NCBI GenBank assembly: GCA_035772785.1 | Contig: JAOCPU010000014.1 | Span: 124,001-188,000 of the forward strand | Length of the DNA: 64,000 nucleotides | Direction: 5' to 3' | DNA from: Phlebiopsis flavidoalba | Taxonomy: Eukaryota; Basidiomycota; Agaricomycetes; Polyporales; Phanerochaetaceae | Part shown: positions 21,610 to 34,550 of the stretch, in pieces | Numbering within the stretch: the stretch's first letter is position 1 | Layout of the letters: the number at the start of each line of letters is the position of its first letter | Notes under the pieces: generated by a model | The model's database searches: none | The model's input: only the letters and a program-made list of their open reading frames with translations | Told to the model about the DNA's origin: nothing | Made by a program: the position numbers and the translations under genes

Positions 21610-24600
21610 ATGGATGGCGAGCTGTTGAAAGCAGCAGCGATTACTACTACGGACGGCTTTAAAAGCGTCCTCTCGCGATTTGAAGACTGTTTTAGCGACT
21701 GGGACATCAGGATCGACGGTCTTGTTGAACAACTGCTGGAGTACCAGGGCCTCCTGCCGAGACTCATAGGTGGTAAGCGCAAGGCCTATCCACTGTTACC
21801 GACTATGCCAATCTTTTATCGTTTCTTTTTTTTGCTCTATAGCCCTCCCTATCAGCAGCTTCAACCGGCTGTGGACTCGTATCAAGGCTGCGATTCCTGA
21901 CGAACCCATCCCAAACGGCTTCACTCGATCAATTCTTCGAGTGCTCCTCGAGTCATTCGAATCGCTATTCGCGAATCTAGACATAGGCGTGGGGGAGTTA
22001 TCGAGTTCACTAATTAACCACTCGACGTTCGTTCAGCAGACTTTACCCATTCTTACCTTGCTCGAGAGACATTGCGTCGCATCCGCAAGCCATGGCTCGA
22101 CCGCTCGAAGTCATAGCAATGAGTTGATAGTACCCCTCTTGAGTCGACGTCCGTTCGCCCTTGCTGGACACGCTGTCCCGCTATCCCGGCAGGACGCAAC
22201 GCGACTTTCGGCGCGCTTATGTCGCCAAACCACATCAACTCTGAAAGTCCGTTTCTATCTATTTCGACATCGTACAAGCCGCACTGACACTGTCGGAATA
22301 TCTTAGGGCTATTTGGACATTCTTCGTGATCGTCGAGTAGCGAAGATTGTTGAAAACTACCATCTAGCCTCGGGAAGTCCTCATGATACACAACAGCCCG
22401 GAGCGTCGAGCGAAAGACGTTGAATACCAAGATGTCGCTCAAGTCATCTCGCACAAGAAGGCGGCGGTGATCTTGGATAACCCGTAGATGGCCCACGGCC
22501 CGTGCAAAACTCAATGTGACCACGCGTTTTGATTGAGAACATGTGTTCCAGCAAAATGCGTAGCCCCCGTTTATTTTCGAAGATTGAAGCATATCCTACG
22601 GTGGGTTCAGAATTCCACGAGCCGGGTTGAAGCTTATTCAGCTTGCAGAGAATTTTCACACGGCGTCTTTTCTGCGCAAAACAAGATGTTGTTGACAAGT
22701 ATCGAGCAGCCGGTGTCCATATACTCCGCGCACTTATTTAAGCACTGGCTCGATGGTCGTGAGGTCTATTGTGCACAACCTCACGTCCTGTGTATCCCAG
22801 TATATAATGCCGACAGCAGTATTATCTAAACCAAAACTAAACGCCGACCGACCCGGTACATTTTCTTCATGTAACACATGACAAATACTGATATATCCTT
22901 TCGTAGAGTTCTGTATTTTCGGAATATACGCATCAATTATCTGTCGGACCAGCTGTTTTGGGACTCGGTAGCGTACCAGATCGCCGTCAGGGAATCGCCG
23001 TGAGTGGGATTGGACAATTAACGTTCAAGCTCCCGCTGAACCTGGTGTAGCTTGCCCAATGTGGGCCAAGAATTGACGATCGAAAACCGTCCATACCTCC
23101 TGCGGTCGCTGACAGAGTACGTATATCGTGTTTACTTACCAACGATACACTCATTTCGCGGCGGAACAGGTCCGCTCTCTTGTGGTGTAAGTTGTGAATA
23201 TTTATCAAAAATCTTGTTCGTTCTGACCAAATGAGCAGGCTGAATCAATATGTAGAGTTCATGCGAAGGTGAGATTTGTCTGACATGATAAGAACTGATT
23301 CGGTAACTGACGTGCGGTATACAGCCGATACTTAAACGTAGCAATATGCCTCTTTTCTGGTTCCGTGCTTTATTTTGACTTTGATATGCTTCTTTATAGG
23401 CATACAAGACGATGAAGAGATTCGAGTTATGTACGAGATGTCGTGAGTCCGTTCTCGCTCATACTCTATTCTCTCCTAGACCAGACACTCAACAGCCGCA
23501 AGAGCAAGAGGTCATCGACCACGATGGCTCTTGCTATCTTCTCGGTCGAAGTGGGACGGGGTGCGTTCGGAATTACTTACTCCTGTATGATACGATCTAA
23601 CACTGGCAAAACACCAAGGAAAACAAACCATAAATGCTGTTCAAAGATGGTCGGTATCGAGGCGGCGTGGTTTACATTTGGAGGCGAAAGGTGCCTTGAA
23701 GCCGCGCCAACTCTTCGTCACGCGTTCGCAAAACCTTGCGGACAAAGTGAAAAAGAAGCGTTTGCGCGACTTCACGAGACCCACATCTCGGCATACGCAT
23801 CGGAGTGTGGAATTACAGAAGAGTCTGTGTGGGATGCTGCAACGACTTTGCCCAAGAAGTTTTCTGCGTTGGAAGATATTCATTTCCCTCTTTTCATCTC
23901 GTTTGAGACGGTAAGTTAAACACAAATCCTTGCTTTCGTATTACTGAATGATCCTCAGCTATGCTGCTTGTTGGAAGCGGACCTTGCTCTTCCAGCCTAC
24001 TCATCTGCCGAGAAACAAATGCTCGGATGGAATATACTATAGCCGTCGTTTATTGACTTACGAGATGTTCCTGGCGCAATATTGGAGCGAGTTTCCGAAA
24101 CACCTAGTCCCGTGGGCTGGGTAAGTGACCTGTCTTTATGCCTAGCCCCCTTCTTGATGTTTGATGCTAGACCCATTCCTTGTGTATGGCGAGATCATAG
24201 GTCAGTTTTCTTACATCTGTGTGAGCCTATGTACTCAAACACCGTATCAAGGCGTTATTCAAGGGTCGGAGAAAAAATTGTCATATCAGGCCAACAGTCT
24301 CTTGACCGTACCGCTTATATCTATCGCGGGGGACGCGGTCTGAATGCAGCCGCTGAGACTCGTGGCAAAGTGTATGACATATACGAGTATTATAGGGCTC
24401 GGCGCAGAGAACTTGGGCATTGCGACATAGCTTCAAGGTATCCCGGTATATTATTGCCTGTCGAAAATCTTGCAATTGAATCATCATCTAGGACACATCT
24501 GGTGCTGAAAGCGCTCCAAAATCAGCGCCCTGACTTCCTGAAGTCGATTGATTTTCTGTGAGTCCATGACCTTGTCGTGGTTTACTGGAGCTACACCCTC

Positions 24601-27600
24601 ATTCTTTGCAGTTATATTGACGAAGTTCAGGATAATCTCATCACAGATGTGGAGGGTGAGTTATCACTGGGTCGCGTCAAACGCTTACACATATTGAAAA
24701 CATCTCTAGTTCTGAGAGTGCTTGTTAAGAACTCAAACGGTCTCATCCTAGCGGGCGACACCGCACAAACGATTTACGCAGGCAACGCCTTTACGTTTCA
24801 ACACTCTGCGATCCTTCATACACGACCGGGAGGTTAGTATTGTTGCCATCCGGATACGGCAGACACGCGGCTAAAGGTGCATGGTCTGAACCAATACGCG
24901 TCATAGATTGAAGAACCGTCTCGTGTAAAGTCCAAGAAGCCCACGAAGCCCCCCGCTTTTTTTCAAACTTTCGGCGAATTACAGGTCTCAAGGTGGAATT
25001 GTTGCATGCGGGCAGACAATTCTGGACCTAATTACGCAATTTTGGCCGGAGGCCATTGACTACGTTCCTAGGGAAAGGAACTTATTATGCGGTTCTCGCC
25101 CCTATATATTCACCAGTGACGAGGGTGTAGATTTGCAACAGCTGATGTCATCATCAAGGTGAGTTTCCACGCGCGTGAGATGTCTTCTGTATGAGTTTAT
25201 GCGTCGTCCAATGCAGCAAGTCGATTGAATTTGGAGCCGAGCAATGTGAGTAACATGTCATGGATACCTCCACATATCTCTACATTGTTCATTCTTGCAG
25301 GCATTCTTGTACGGGATGAAGCAGTTCGCGACGAGCTGAAGGCTCGCTTAGGGGATTCCACTATCGTGCTGTAAGTCTAATGCGTGTCACTTGGATGGAT
25401 TTGAGCACGAGATCTCATGATGCCTTATCAGCACCTTGTACGAAAGTAAAGGGCTCGAGTTTCTTGATGTATGTATCATTAATTTCACCCTGACGAAAAT
25501 GATGATTGCGCTTGGACTGACAGCCGACATCAGGTGCTGTTATTCAATTTCTTTCACGATTCCATCTGTTCAGTAGAATGGGACATGCTTCTCAGTTGCA
25601 TGGATAACGCCACTGAAAGCTCTCCCCCAGATGCCGCCCTCACCGAAGTACGTTCTGTTTCGCGTGTCATTGCGAATCTCACTGAGGTCATTTTTCCAGT
25701 TGCGGTTCCTCTACGTCGCTATCACCCGCGCCAAGAACAGGTTATGGATCATCGACCAATCGAACAGTTGCAGGTCTCTGAGGGTAAAATCTTTGAAGTT
25801 TGATTAGTCTGCAGATGTTTATTTCTTTTCTCGCAGACACTGTGGCAACGCAAGGGGCGAGATAGAGTCCAGTCTTGATCTCGATCTTGAACAATTTGCG
25901 GAAGCATCGGCAGCGGACGTGTGGGCCCGACGAGGGCAAGACTTTTTGGCAGAACGACGATATCTTCTCGCAAGTCAAGCGTTCCGCATGGCCCGTCTCT
26001 TTTATGAGGCCGACGTTTGCCCAAGCCTTCTATTTGCGAGAAAACGCAAACACCGTTCACCCAAGAATTCGCCCTCAAGCTATGCGTGAGGCCGGTGAAG
26101 CTTTCAAGATTGTAGCAGAAAAACACGGAAGTGCACGAGAAGCGCAGTGAATATTTTGCCGCCAGCGCTAGTTTGTTTTTCTCCGGAGTCCCTGACGTCC
26201 CAAGTGCCGCGGATGCCTACGTGAAGGCAGAACAATTCACCAAAGGTGCCACCTTGTACAGGCAGGTCGCAATGTTCAGAGAGGCAATAGCCGTTGTCTG
26301 CGAACGCAATAGCCGAGTCGATGCATCTACCGCACAGGCCATCACATACGCCTCCAAACTGTTCTACTTTCGGCAACTGAAAATCCAGTAAGCTCATGAC
26401 CGATGTAACTCATTATCAAAACTGACTTCGTGTGAAAGGGACGGCATTGATCTGTGCGGGTCTGAAAACGACGCAGAGACATTCGCAGAGACCCACGGCC
26501 TCAGAGAAGCTCATGCCACGATCCTACAACGTCGATCCTGCTCCCGCAGTGCAGAAGCCGCACAACGTTATCTAGAGATGGGTCAACCTACGAGGACTTT
26601 AGAGCTGTGCCGAAAAGGAGCGAGGAAGCCACCTATGAACATCCTTAAAGACGCGCTCTGGCGGGAGTTGAAGCTTTCGTTTGTCCGACTGCAGACGCCA
26701 AGCCGTTCATCAAACAGGCTACACGATCTCTTAAGCCTTGCAGATTTTTACAAAGAGGAAGAGGGGCCTAACTCAAAGCGGGGGACCCATCCCACAGTTA
26801 CGCTGAGGTATATACCCACGTTTTTGGCTCCCGGGGGATGTTGCTGACTTGATATATCAGCTAAATATCCTGACATGCATCGCGCGTGGGGACTCGAAAG
26901 GCCTGAGCGTGATACGCTCTGACATCGTCGATCCTAGGGCTATTGACGACACTTTGTCTGCAATGCTGTTTCGCTCTTCGCTACCAGACCTCGTCATCAG
27001 CAAGAGACAGCCTCTGCCTGCTGCAATTGACAAAATTCACACTGTCTATCAATATTCCCTCGCCCTTCGCTCGCTTATCAACACACATGCTCATAGTTTC
27101 TTGCAGGGGCCATACTTACAGTGTTGTTTCGGTTTTACACCACTTTCTCCGGGCCGCTACTACATCCATCGCACAGGACATGCAGCCAATATTCTATTCG
27201 GGGGAAAGGATAAACCCAGCGTTGCGAAAAAGACTCTCATCATCGCAGCCTCGCGATTGAGCAAAGCCCTCGCCCGTTACTTCACCGGCCTACTTCAAGA
27301 CGTGGTCGCGGAAGCCAAGAATATCCGCACAGATATAGCACAGAGGACCGCAGTCAGATCAAGCACACAGACACGTGCAACACTACAGGCTCTGTTTCAT
27401 TTGGTGCTCTTGCAGAACACTCTTCAGGGGATTACATTGAACAATGACATGAAAATGTAGGTCAATATGTTTGGAGTTCTTGTTACGGTGCTGACAAGTG
27501 TCCATAGCTACTGGATTGAGGAGTTCTACAGCTTCTTGACGCAATCAGATACAACCCGACTCCTCGTTGTTCCATTGGCAGCAATTGTACCACAGATTCC

Positions 27601-29660
27601 ACATGGCGCAGAGGCTTTGCAAGTCATACGTGATTGGATTGGCGACATCCTGCGTCACATTCCTCATGTTAACACGGATTGCCGTCTAAAGTTATTTTTG
27701 AAGCTAGCGTACCTAGGCAGCTTGTTTAGTCTCAGGGTCTCTGTCCATCATCTGACACCCGGGCGTGTCATCGGTCTCAACGCGCCGCTTTCATGGCTCT
27801 TAATCCATCCACCGAGGGCCCTATTCGACGCCAACAGGCTCACTACGCGGCTAACGATCTATTGGACGCGATGGAGGCCCACACGCCATGGGCTTTGCAC
27901 AGTGCGGTGGCAGTTTCTCGGGTACTCTCAACTAATACACTCGTCATTTTCAGTATTGATTGTTTTTAGTCATTTCCTGGACCGGCGGCTACCGGTCGAT
28001 ATCTGGGCCTTGTGCGATTACATCGACTATATCGTTAGCGGCCTCTCCATTGCGCTCGGTGGCGTAGTTATCAATACGATTATTCCTCGAAGTGTCGCCC
28101 CACTGATCCTTCAGAACATTTGTGGCTTCGAATACCAAGAAATGTACGTGTTGGGGCGGTTCTTGCAACTCCTCCGGGAGGTCATCCAGGAGTTGCTCCT
28201 TCCCGGAACAGAAAGTAGGTTACGGATTTTCATCGTTGGTTATTATGACTAACACTCCTTAGGCCCTTTGAGGGTGCACGACAAGCTCTTGACGGTGGAC
28301 AGCCCGGAGAAAGTGGACGCCGTTATTAGAATGTGAGTTTGTCAAATTTCATTCTTATCAAAACATAAACTAACACGCGATGCCAGCTGCGAGAGTCTTG
28401 GGATATGTGCGTTTGTCTTGTCAACCGTATTCGATAATTATAGTGTACTGATTCGAGTCCAGTGGGCTTCAACATTGACGACTATCTTCTGCGCCAGCAA
28501 CTGCTTGACGTTTTTGCACTCTTGCGACGCCCGGAAGTGAAAGCAACGGTCAAGGTTGGACATGTGGTTGTACACCCGGTATGCAGCTCAAGGTCATGTG
28601 TGCAAGTCCGAGCTCATCCGAGATTCTGCTCTAGGTTCGCTGAAATTAGCAAATGGGCACAGTTACTCGAAGCAACGAAGTCTACTGCATTAGTGGCTAG
28701 AATTGTGTCAGAGAATGACTCTGGGTTCAGCCTCAGCTACTCAACCCGATGGCCCAGAAATACAGATCGCACGAACGAAGGGAAAGAAGATGCGCAAGAA
28801 CCCAAAATAGCACCCGCGAACGACGAACCGGCAGGAAACCCCAGTTCCCGCTGCGAAAGCTGAGGGTTTAAGGCAAACAGAGCTCGCGAACGTCAACAGG
28901 GGAGTACAAAAGGTGGAACCCGCGATCAAGTCTGAGTTTCGGATGCTCTGCGCCATTCTGGACGACTCTCCCTTCCAGATGCACTCTCCGACCGACCTCA
29001 TTCTAGTAGGCCGTCTTGCTGAGGCAATGGCGACTCCGCTCCCAACCGGTGCCGAGATTATGGCTGCAAGGAAGATTCAATCATTTGTACGGCGCATGCA
29101 GCGTCGTGCACGGCACACGGCCGGTCTTCATGTCGGAGCTCTCATAACGCTGTCAGACGACGATTTGAAGAATGCCGTGAACGTCTCGCTACGTTTTACG
29201 TGTCCCACTAGCCAGACACGATTGTTGTTCCTCGGACCGCTCCCATCATGCACTGGCATGTCTCGATGTGCTCGTCGTATACTTCAATTTTCAGAAGGAA
29301 AGGCTCGTGGAACAGCTCCAGGGGGTCGGGCATATCGACTTGGAAGAAGCTGGCGCCAAAGTCGCGCGAGCCCCCAGTAAGTAGTTAATGTATGATTTCC
29401 GTGACCATGTTCATCTACTAACCTACCGTCACAGCGAACCTGTGGCCGAAACGCGCAAACTTCTCAATGACCTAAGTCCCGGCTCAGATCTGTTCCACGC
29501 ATTTGGTTGGATGTATCTATTCAAGGGCTACGTTAGAAGAATCGGCAAGCTCATTCAGGGCATCGAGGTTCTAAAAATTCGGAAGGAGTACGAGACTGAT
29601 TGGGCTTTGATTTTCAAGAGCGTGTTATATCCCGAGGACCGAGACTTCTCCATTCGCTGA
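21610..29660 (+). CDS. Large UvrD/Rep-type helicase (TRANK1-like) with IQ-like motif
   Basis: One long multi-exon gene encodes a superfamily 1 helicase of the fungal TRANK1-like type; its function is unknown in fungi. N-terminal exon: MDGELLKAAAITTTDGFKSV (21610). Walker A is GRSGTGKT, split by a 58-nt intron at about 23562-23619, followed by NHKCCSKMVGIEAAW. Motif II is LYIDEVQD at about 24610-24632. Motif III is LILAGDTAQTIYA at about 24742-24780. NYRSQGGI lies at 24976-25000, TLYESKGLEFLDV at about 25434-25470, and motif VI, FLYVAITRAKNRLWIID, at about 25706-25755. A helical TPR-like region follows (26.1-28.6 kb). ARKIQSFVRRMQRRAR at about 29065-29113 is IQ-like, and LLFLGPLP and the final exon end near 29660. 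Most joins use introns of 50-60 nt; some frame breaks (22.2-23.4 kb, 26.4-26.6 kb) look like indels. I treat all of it as one gene because the family is this long and no second start with a promoter is evident. Confidence 0.8.
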
Positions 29661-30099
29661 CATTGACTCTCGGATATCAGACCCATGTACTTCTCATGTA
29701 TCATTCATCTTGTATCAAAACTATATTTAGTCCTCTAAATATGCACAATGATTCATAGCCATGCCACCCCCCAAACAAAGATGTGACCCAAGCCCGGCTC
29801 AGACCGACCCATCTTGAGTACCTGATTATCTGGCGGGAGGGTAATATTAGGGAAACCTCTCAGTATTCTGGATTTTTCTTCCATGCTATGGAACCACTTG
29901 CGGAGTATAGTCATGAGGACTCTGGAAAGAATTTGTGTCCCATGTCTTGCTCAGATCAGCAGCGGTCACACAAAGGCGCAGCGGCAGCGAGAAGAATACA
30001 ACAGATAGTCCAGAGCAATGCTAGATACAAATAGATTACAATCCTAATGCTTTTGTCCTACATACGATCCATCCTATGAATTAATCCGTTTAAAAGCGC
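29661..30099. other. Intergenic between convergent helicase and protease genes
   Basis: Both neighbours end here, so it should contain two 3' UTRs. A short plus frame (29783-30034) ends with an Arg/Gln-rich ARRIQQIVQSNARYK. It has no upstream gene structure and is not called as a gene. Confidence 0.4.
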
Positions 30100-31694
30100 T
30101 TAAGCGAGGGTGGCGAAGCCGACCGCGCTCTCGTCGAAAGAGAAGGCAGTGTAGACGTTCTTCATGAAGCTGTAGAGAGGGGTTAGCAAAAATCAATATG
30201 GGGAGAGGGTCGCGACGAACCTGTCACCGAGCAGCCAGACGTCGTCACCGAGACCGAGGTCCTGGCCGGCGAGAGCGCACCGACACACTGGCCGCTGGTA
30301 CCAGCCGAGCCAAGGTTGAAGCTACAGAGGAAAGTTTAGGTGTTTTCATGCAAGAACTGTTGTTGTGCAGAGCTCACTTGGCGGAGGAGATCGCCCAGGT
30401 CTTGCCACCCCCCACGAGAAGCCGACGGTGGGCAGCGAGGAGCAGGGGTACGAGTAGTAGCCCTCAGACGAGTCGTAGACCTTCGAGCCGGAGATGGCGG
30501 CGTAGAAGGTCTTGACGGCCGAGGGGGGACCGTACATGATGGTGGTTCCGGAGTCGATGATGGTGTCGAATCCGGAGTTGGGCTCTTGGAGCCAACGACG
30601 GACTTGGCACCATCAGTCGCCTTGCCAGAAGCCGGTCGAGGTGTCAATGTCCTCGTACTCGATGGAGCCGGTGTACTTGGAGGTGTCTGTCGGTGGTACC
30701 GCCGAGGAAGAGGGTCGAGCCCGACGAGGCGAGCTTGAAGCCGAAGACACCGGCGCTAACCTTGCCTTCGTCAATTAGGGTGTTGAAGAAGGGGTCCTGC
30801 AGAAGGACGTGTGTGAGCAGTAATTAGCACGTCATGCAAAAAAAGGAAGACGTACGGGCGTTGAGGTTGGAAATGGCAGGCCAGGCGAGGCCGAGAATAC
30901 CATCAATGGGATCATCGGCAAAGGAGCTCGAGAGGGTGGTCACGGGGGAGAAGGTTTGCTTGGTAGCAGTAAGACCAGCGACGGTGACTATTCGGAGAAT
31001 GAGACGGATACCCCATGAAATATTATAGAACAGCACGCACCGGTCTCGGTGTAGATGGGGCCGGAAACGGTTCGAACCATCGCCGTACTCGATGGAGAAG
31101 GTTCCAATCTTCTTGCTGCAGTGGAAGGAGGACTTGGAAGCGGTGTAACTTGTGCTTGCTGCTGCAGGTGGAGCTGGAGCAAGAAGAGCTGGGGACCCAG
31201 AGATCGGACGCAGCCCCCCCGGTGTCGAAGTCGATGAGGAAGGACTGGGCGGGGGTACCAATGGAGATGGTGCCGGCCCACTCCTCATCGGAGTCTTCGT
31301 CGGTGAGCGGCTCGGAGCCAGTGGCGCGCTTGGCAAGCGAGGCGGGGACCTCACGGAAGTCCTTGATCTTCCAGCCCTCGGGGAGAGCTACCCTTGTTCG
31401 GCAAACGAGTGTGTTGTTTTGGTGTAGGGAGCGTTCTTACTCGGTACTGCTGCAAGTGAAGGAGGTGGCCCAGGATCAGTGATGAGTTATGGAGGACCCA
31501 AAAAATAGACGCACTTGTGAACCTTGATGTTGTGGATGGGATGGCCTTCTCGTGGTCGAAGGTGCCGTCAGACTTGGTCGAGGGAGTCACGCTCGCCCAG
31601 AGGAACGCTGAAGCCAGGAGTCTTGACGACGTTGAGTCGCAGAAACGCGATGAGCGGCAAGAGCCACGGAGACGAGAGTCGCTTTGCAGAACAT
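30100..31694 (-). CDS. Secreted A1-family aspartic protease (pepsin/polyporopepsin type)
   Basis: Acid endopeptidase, secreted. The start MFCKATLVSVALA (ATG at 31694-31692) opens a signal peptide. The propeptide includes TKSDGTFDHEKAI. The first active-site block is FLIDFDTGGAASDLWVP at about 31220-31190, where the usual DTGSSD spacing is extended to DTGGAASD. The flap is FSIEYGDGS. WPAISNLNA and DDPIDGILGL follow. The second active Asp is in TIIDSGTTIMYGPPSAVKTF near 30570-30515. The C-terminus SFMKNVYTAFSFDESAVGFA ends at TAA 30102-30100. Several introns of about 50 nt occur, for example just before SFMKN. Frame breaks lie after the signal peptide and near KYTGSIEYED. Both catalytic Asp are present. 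Confidence 0.88.
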
Positions 31695-32677
31695 CGTGGA
31701 GAGGCTGGGAGAGCTGGACCTGAGAGGGACTGCTGGGGGGAGGAGAGCAGGAAAACCTGATGGACTCAGCCCCTGTCTGTCCACTGCCTGATATTCTTTA
31801 ATATGCGGACGAGCTATATGCGAATGCACATGTATACAGAAGACGGACCATGTTGTTGAGAAGCGGCGCATCGTACCGCCTGTCGCAATCTCAACCGGCT
31901 GGCTGGTCAGGATGACGGTGGCTTGAACAAAAGCAATCAGGCTCACCATGTGCGTCGGGGAGGAGAGACAAATACCATATGACGTCATGGTAGGGAGATC
32001 ACGACATGCCGGTTGCGTCTGTGGCCAAACTCGGATTCCAACCTCTCCGGGCGGGGTGTTTATGTCCGGAAGAAGGATCGTTATCGCAGGCGGGCTTACG
32101 ACGCGTGCTTCACTTGTGCTTCATCCCCGTATGGCTTCTCCATCTTTCGACCACAGGCAGATGGCGTACGGAGCGTGGGTAGTCCACGTGCCTGCACCGC
32201 GACCTCAGCCAGCATTTGTGCGCCCTAAGTGAGCGCAGAATTCAAATATTCAGTCTCGCGCATGGAAGCGCATGCTTCTAAACACACCTTTGCAAGAGCT
32301 TATCACTGTCTCAGTGGCTTCGACCCGTGGCTTCCAAAATTCTGAGCGCAGCGCTTGAAGTATGAAGGAATGTTATACAAACGCAGCATCCGCGGGTATG
32401 TTACGCCCACATGCTCGTGTTAATCCCAATATAAAAAAACCTGAGAGTATGGAAACAAGTGAGCTCCGAGCTAGCGGCTTCTAGCTCAAGGGTTTGCCCT
32501 GATTGTAGTCAGGGGATCAACCGATTGTATTTTATACAGCCTCGAGGATGCAATTTCGCTTCGCGCCTCAGCCGCGTCGGGACATGGCAAAAATCCTAGC
32601 TCACCTGAAGTTCAGTCGTACCCCTAAAGCTACAAACGCTCTGCGTTTTACAGGAGACACTTGTCCGTGCTTAAGCT
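31695..32677. other. Upstream region of the aspartic protease and spacer
   Basis: Contains the protease promoter, with an AT-rich patch around 31790-31810. The rest has short frames. Near 32455-32660 is a patch of GC palindromic sequence that may be repeat-derived, without definable ends. Confidence 0.35.
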
Positions 32678-33530
32678 TTATACACAGTTGACCTTGCAGT
32701 TGCACGCACACAGCAGTTCATCGAAGTAAACAAGAAAAAATGGCTGGCATAAAGGTGGCAGTTGTGTGTCAAGCCTAGGCGTGGACGCTTTGATGGCCAT
32801 AAGCCATCTAGCGGACAGGCGCCCTTTGGCGACCATAGCGTACACGAATGACGAAGCGCCCTCCGCCATCTGACCCTTCTCGAAGGCCTCAAAGGCTCTC
32901 GCATATCGGGAAGACGACAATAAACTAGGTGTTTGAACGCCGGTATAGGTTGTGTCTAAATATAAACCTTAATTCTTGGCGAGTTACGCCAAGGAATGAC
33001 GTATATTCCAAGAATGGTGGCGCGCGAGATTTCGTCTCGGTTTTTTTCAAGTTCATACAAAAAAAACTACAAAGCGACACTTGGTATATGTCTAGCAGCG
33101 ATGGGAAAGATGGGACTGATATAGTAGTGGTATGGCATGAAGGGAGCAGGAAGGCCTTACATGTGACGGACACAGCGCATTCAAACCCGGCCCGGCGTTG
33201 ACAGCCCCCGCGTCCGACGACGAGTGCCGCCGTCATTTGCCTCATGGGGGTAGCTCGGGAGCCAGTCCCATGCGCGCCATGATGCCCAACGTTGATAGCT
33301 GCTTCCAGCTTCTTCTGTGTTTTGTTGTCCGACTTTGCCTCGAGCGACTGGACTTGGGGCTCGTTGTGGCACTCATGAGCGTTGTTGATAAAACGGAGCA
33401 ATGGGTGATGCACACTCTCGAGCTTAGAGACGAACACGGAAGGAGATTGAGACACGGTGAAGTTCGGCGCACTTATGACGATGCCAAAGCTCCTTAACCA
33501 GTAACGTTTTACACAGAGGGCGAATGTCAT
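32678..33530 (-). CDS. Hypothetical protein, two exon candidates
   Basis: Not recognised. The minus strand has a 201-codon open frame at 32925-33530, long for this moderate-GC sequence. It includes helical segments such as VFVSKLESVHHPLLRFINNA and LEAKSDNKTQKKLEAAIN. A second frame of 80 codons at 32678-32920 starts MSSSRYARAFEAFEKGQMAE and looks protein-like. A short intron could connect the two, but I cannot place it confidently. They may be separate or not coding. Confidence 0.3.
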
Positions 33531-34388
33531 TTTGACTTTTTGAAATGTGCTTAACTTAGATTCTCGACCTCTAAGCTTTAGCTAAATGAGATTATGTTAT
33601 GACCAATACCTCAAGTCAAGACGGACGGGAACTTGCGTGAAGGCTGAACGGCTATGTCGGAATATTAATCCGCATCTCAAGAACATGGCGAGAGAAATAA
33701 AATGGAAACAAATAGACTCCACGAGAAGTTACGACAGATGCGCTTGTGCGAGTCGAGACCGAGGCGTCAAGCGTGATTGTGTTATTGGATGTTTCTGGAC
33801 ATGAGGCGTTCACCGGCGGGCGATAAGTGGAGGTCCATCAAGGATCCATATACACGACGAATGTACAAACCTTCGCTCGAAGCACGGGTCAAATCACTTC
33901 ATGGCGCACATTAGCACGACTACGAGGCACGGTCACGCTCGGTGTGCGGGAGACAGCGGTCCGCGGGCGCGAGCAGAAGTGCCCGAGACGTTTGTCTCCC
34001 TCGTACAAACGCGACGGGCTACTCCTGGGTGATGCGCTGAAGAAACGTTCGTCGTAGCCATCTGCACAGCCGTTGAAACCCAGTCACGGGGGTAACACAA
34101 AAAGAGCTTCATGAGCCCCACACATATGTGCTGCAGGTGCGGGTTGACAGGACTGAACCTGTACACACGGTTCCTGACAGCATGGGGAGTAGCTTGCTCG
34201 CACACAGTGCCACACACGCCGCCCATCGAAATTCGTCCTCCCACGAGTTGGGTTTTAATCCCGCCCCCCTCCACCGACTTACATCCAAGGATTCCTGCAT
34301 GCGCAATATCCAGATGAATCACATATGGGTCGAGCGCAATTTATACGTACCTGAGTGCATGGCTTCCATATGTGTACATGGAAGCACA
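33531..34388. other. Spacer left of the poly-C tract
   Basis: Short overlapping frames on both strands with no motif. Confidence 0.35.
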
Positions 34389-34455
34389 CCCCCCCCCCCC
34401 ACCCCCCCCCCTCCCCCCCCCCCCTCCTTTCAACCCCCCCCCCCCCCCCCCCCCC

Positions 34456-34486
<31 letters not shown>

Positions 34487-34550
34487 ACCCCCCCCCCCCC
34501 CCCCCCCCACCCCCCCCCCCCCTCCCCCCACTCCCTCCGCCCCCTCCCCC
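34389..34550. repeat. Poly-C (poly-G on the minus strand) low-complexity tract
   Basis: About 160 nt almost entirely C on the plus strand, broken by single T or A residues. All six frames give Pro or Gly runs, so frames across it are artefacts. The G-rich strand has many G-runs that could fold into G-quadruplexes. The length could be exaggerated by sequencing. Confidence 0.9.

Noticed and set aside
28448..28465. tRNA-like B-box sequence (GATTCGAGTCC)
   Set aside because: No matching A box or cloverleaf; it lies within the helicase gene.
31066..31082. GGTTCGAACC tRNA-like motif
   Set aside because: Lies inside the aspartic protease coding region with no acceptor stem.
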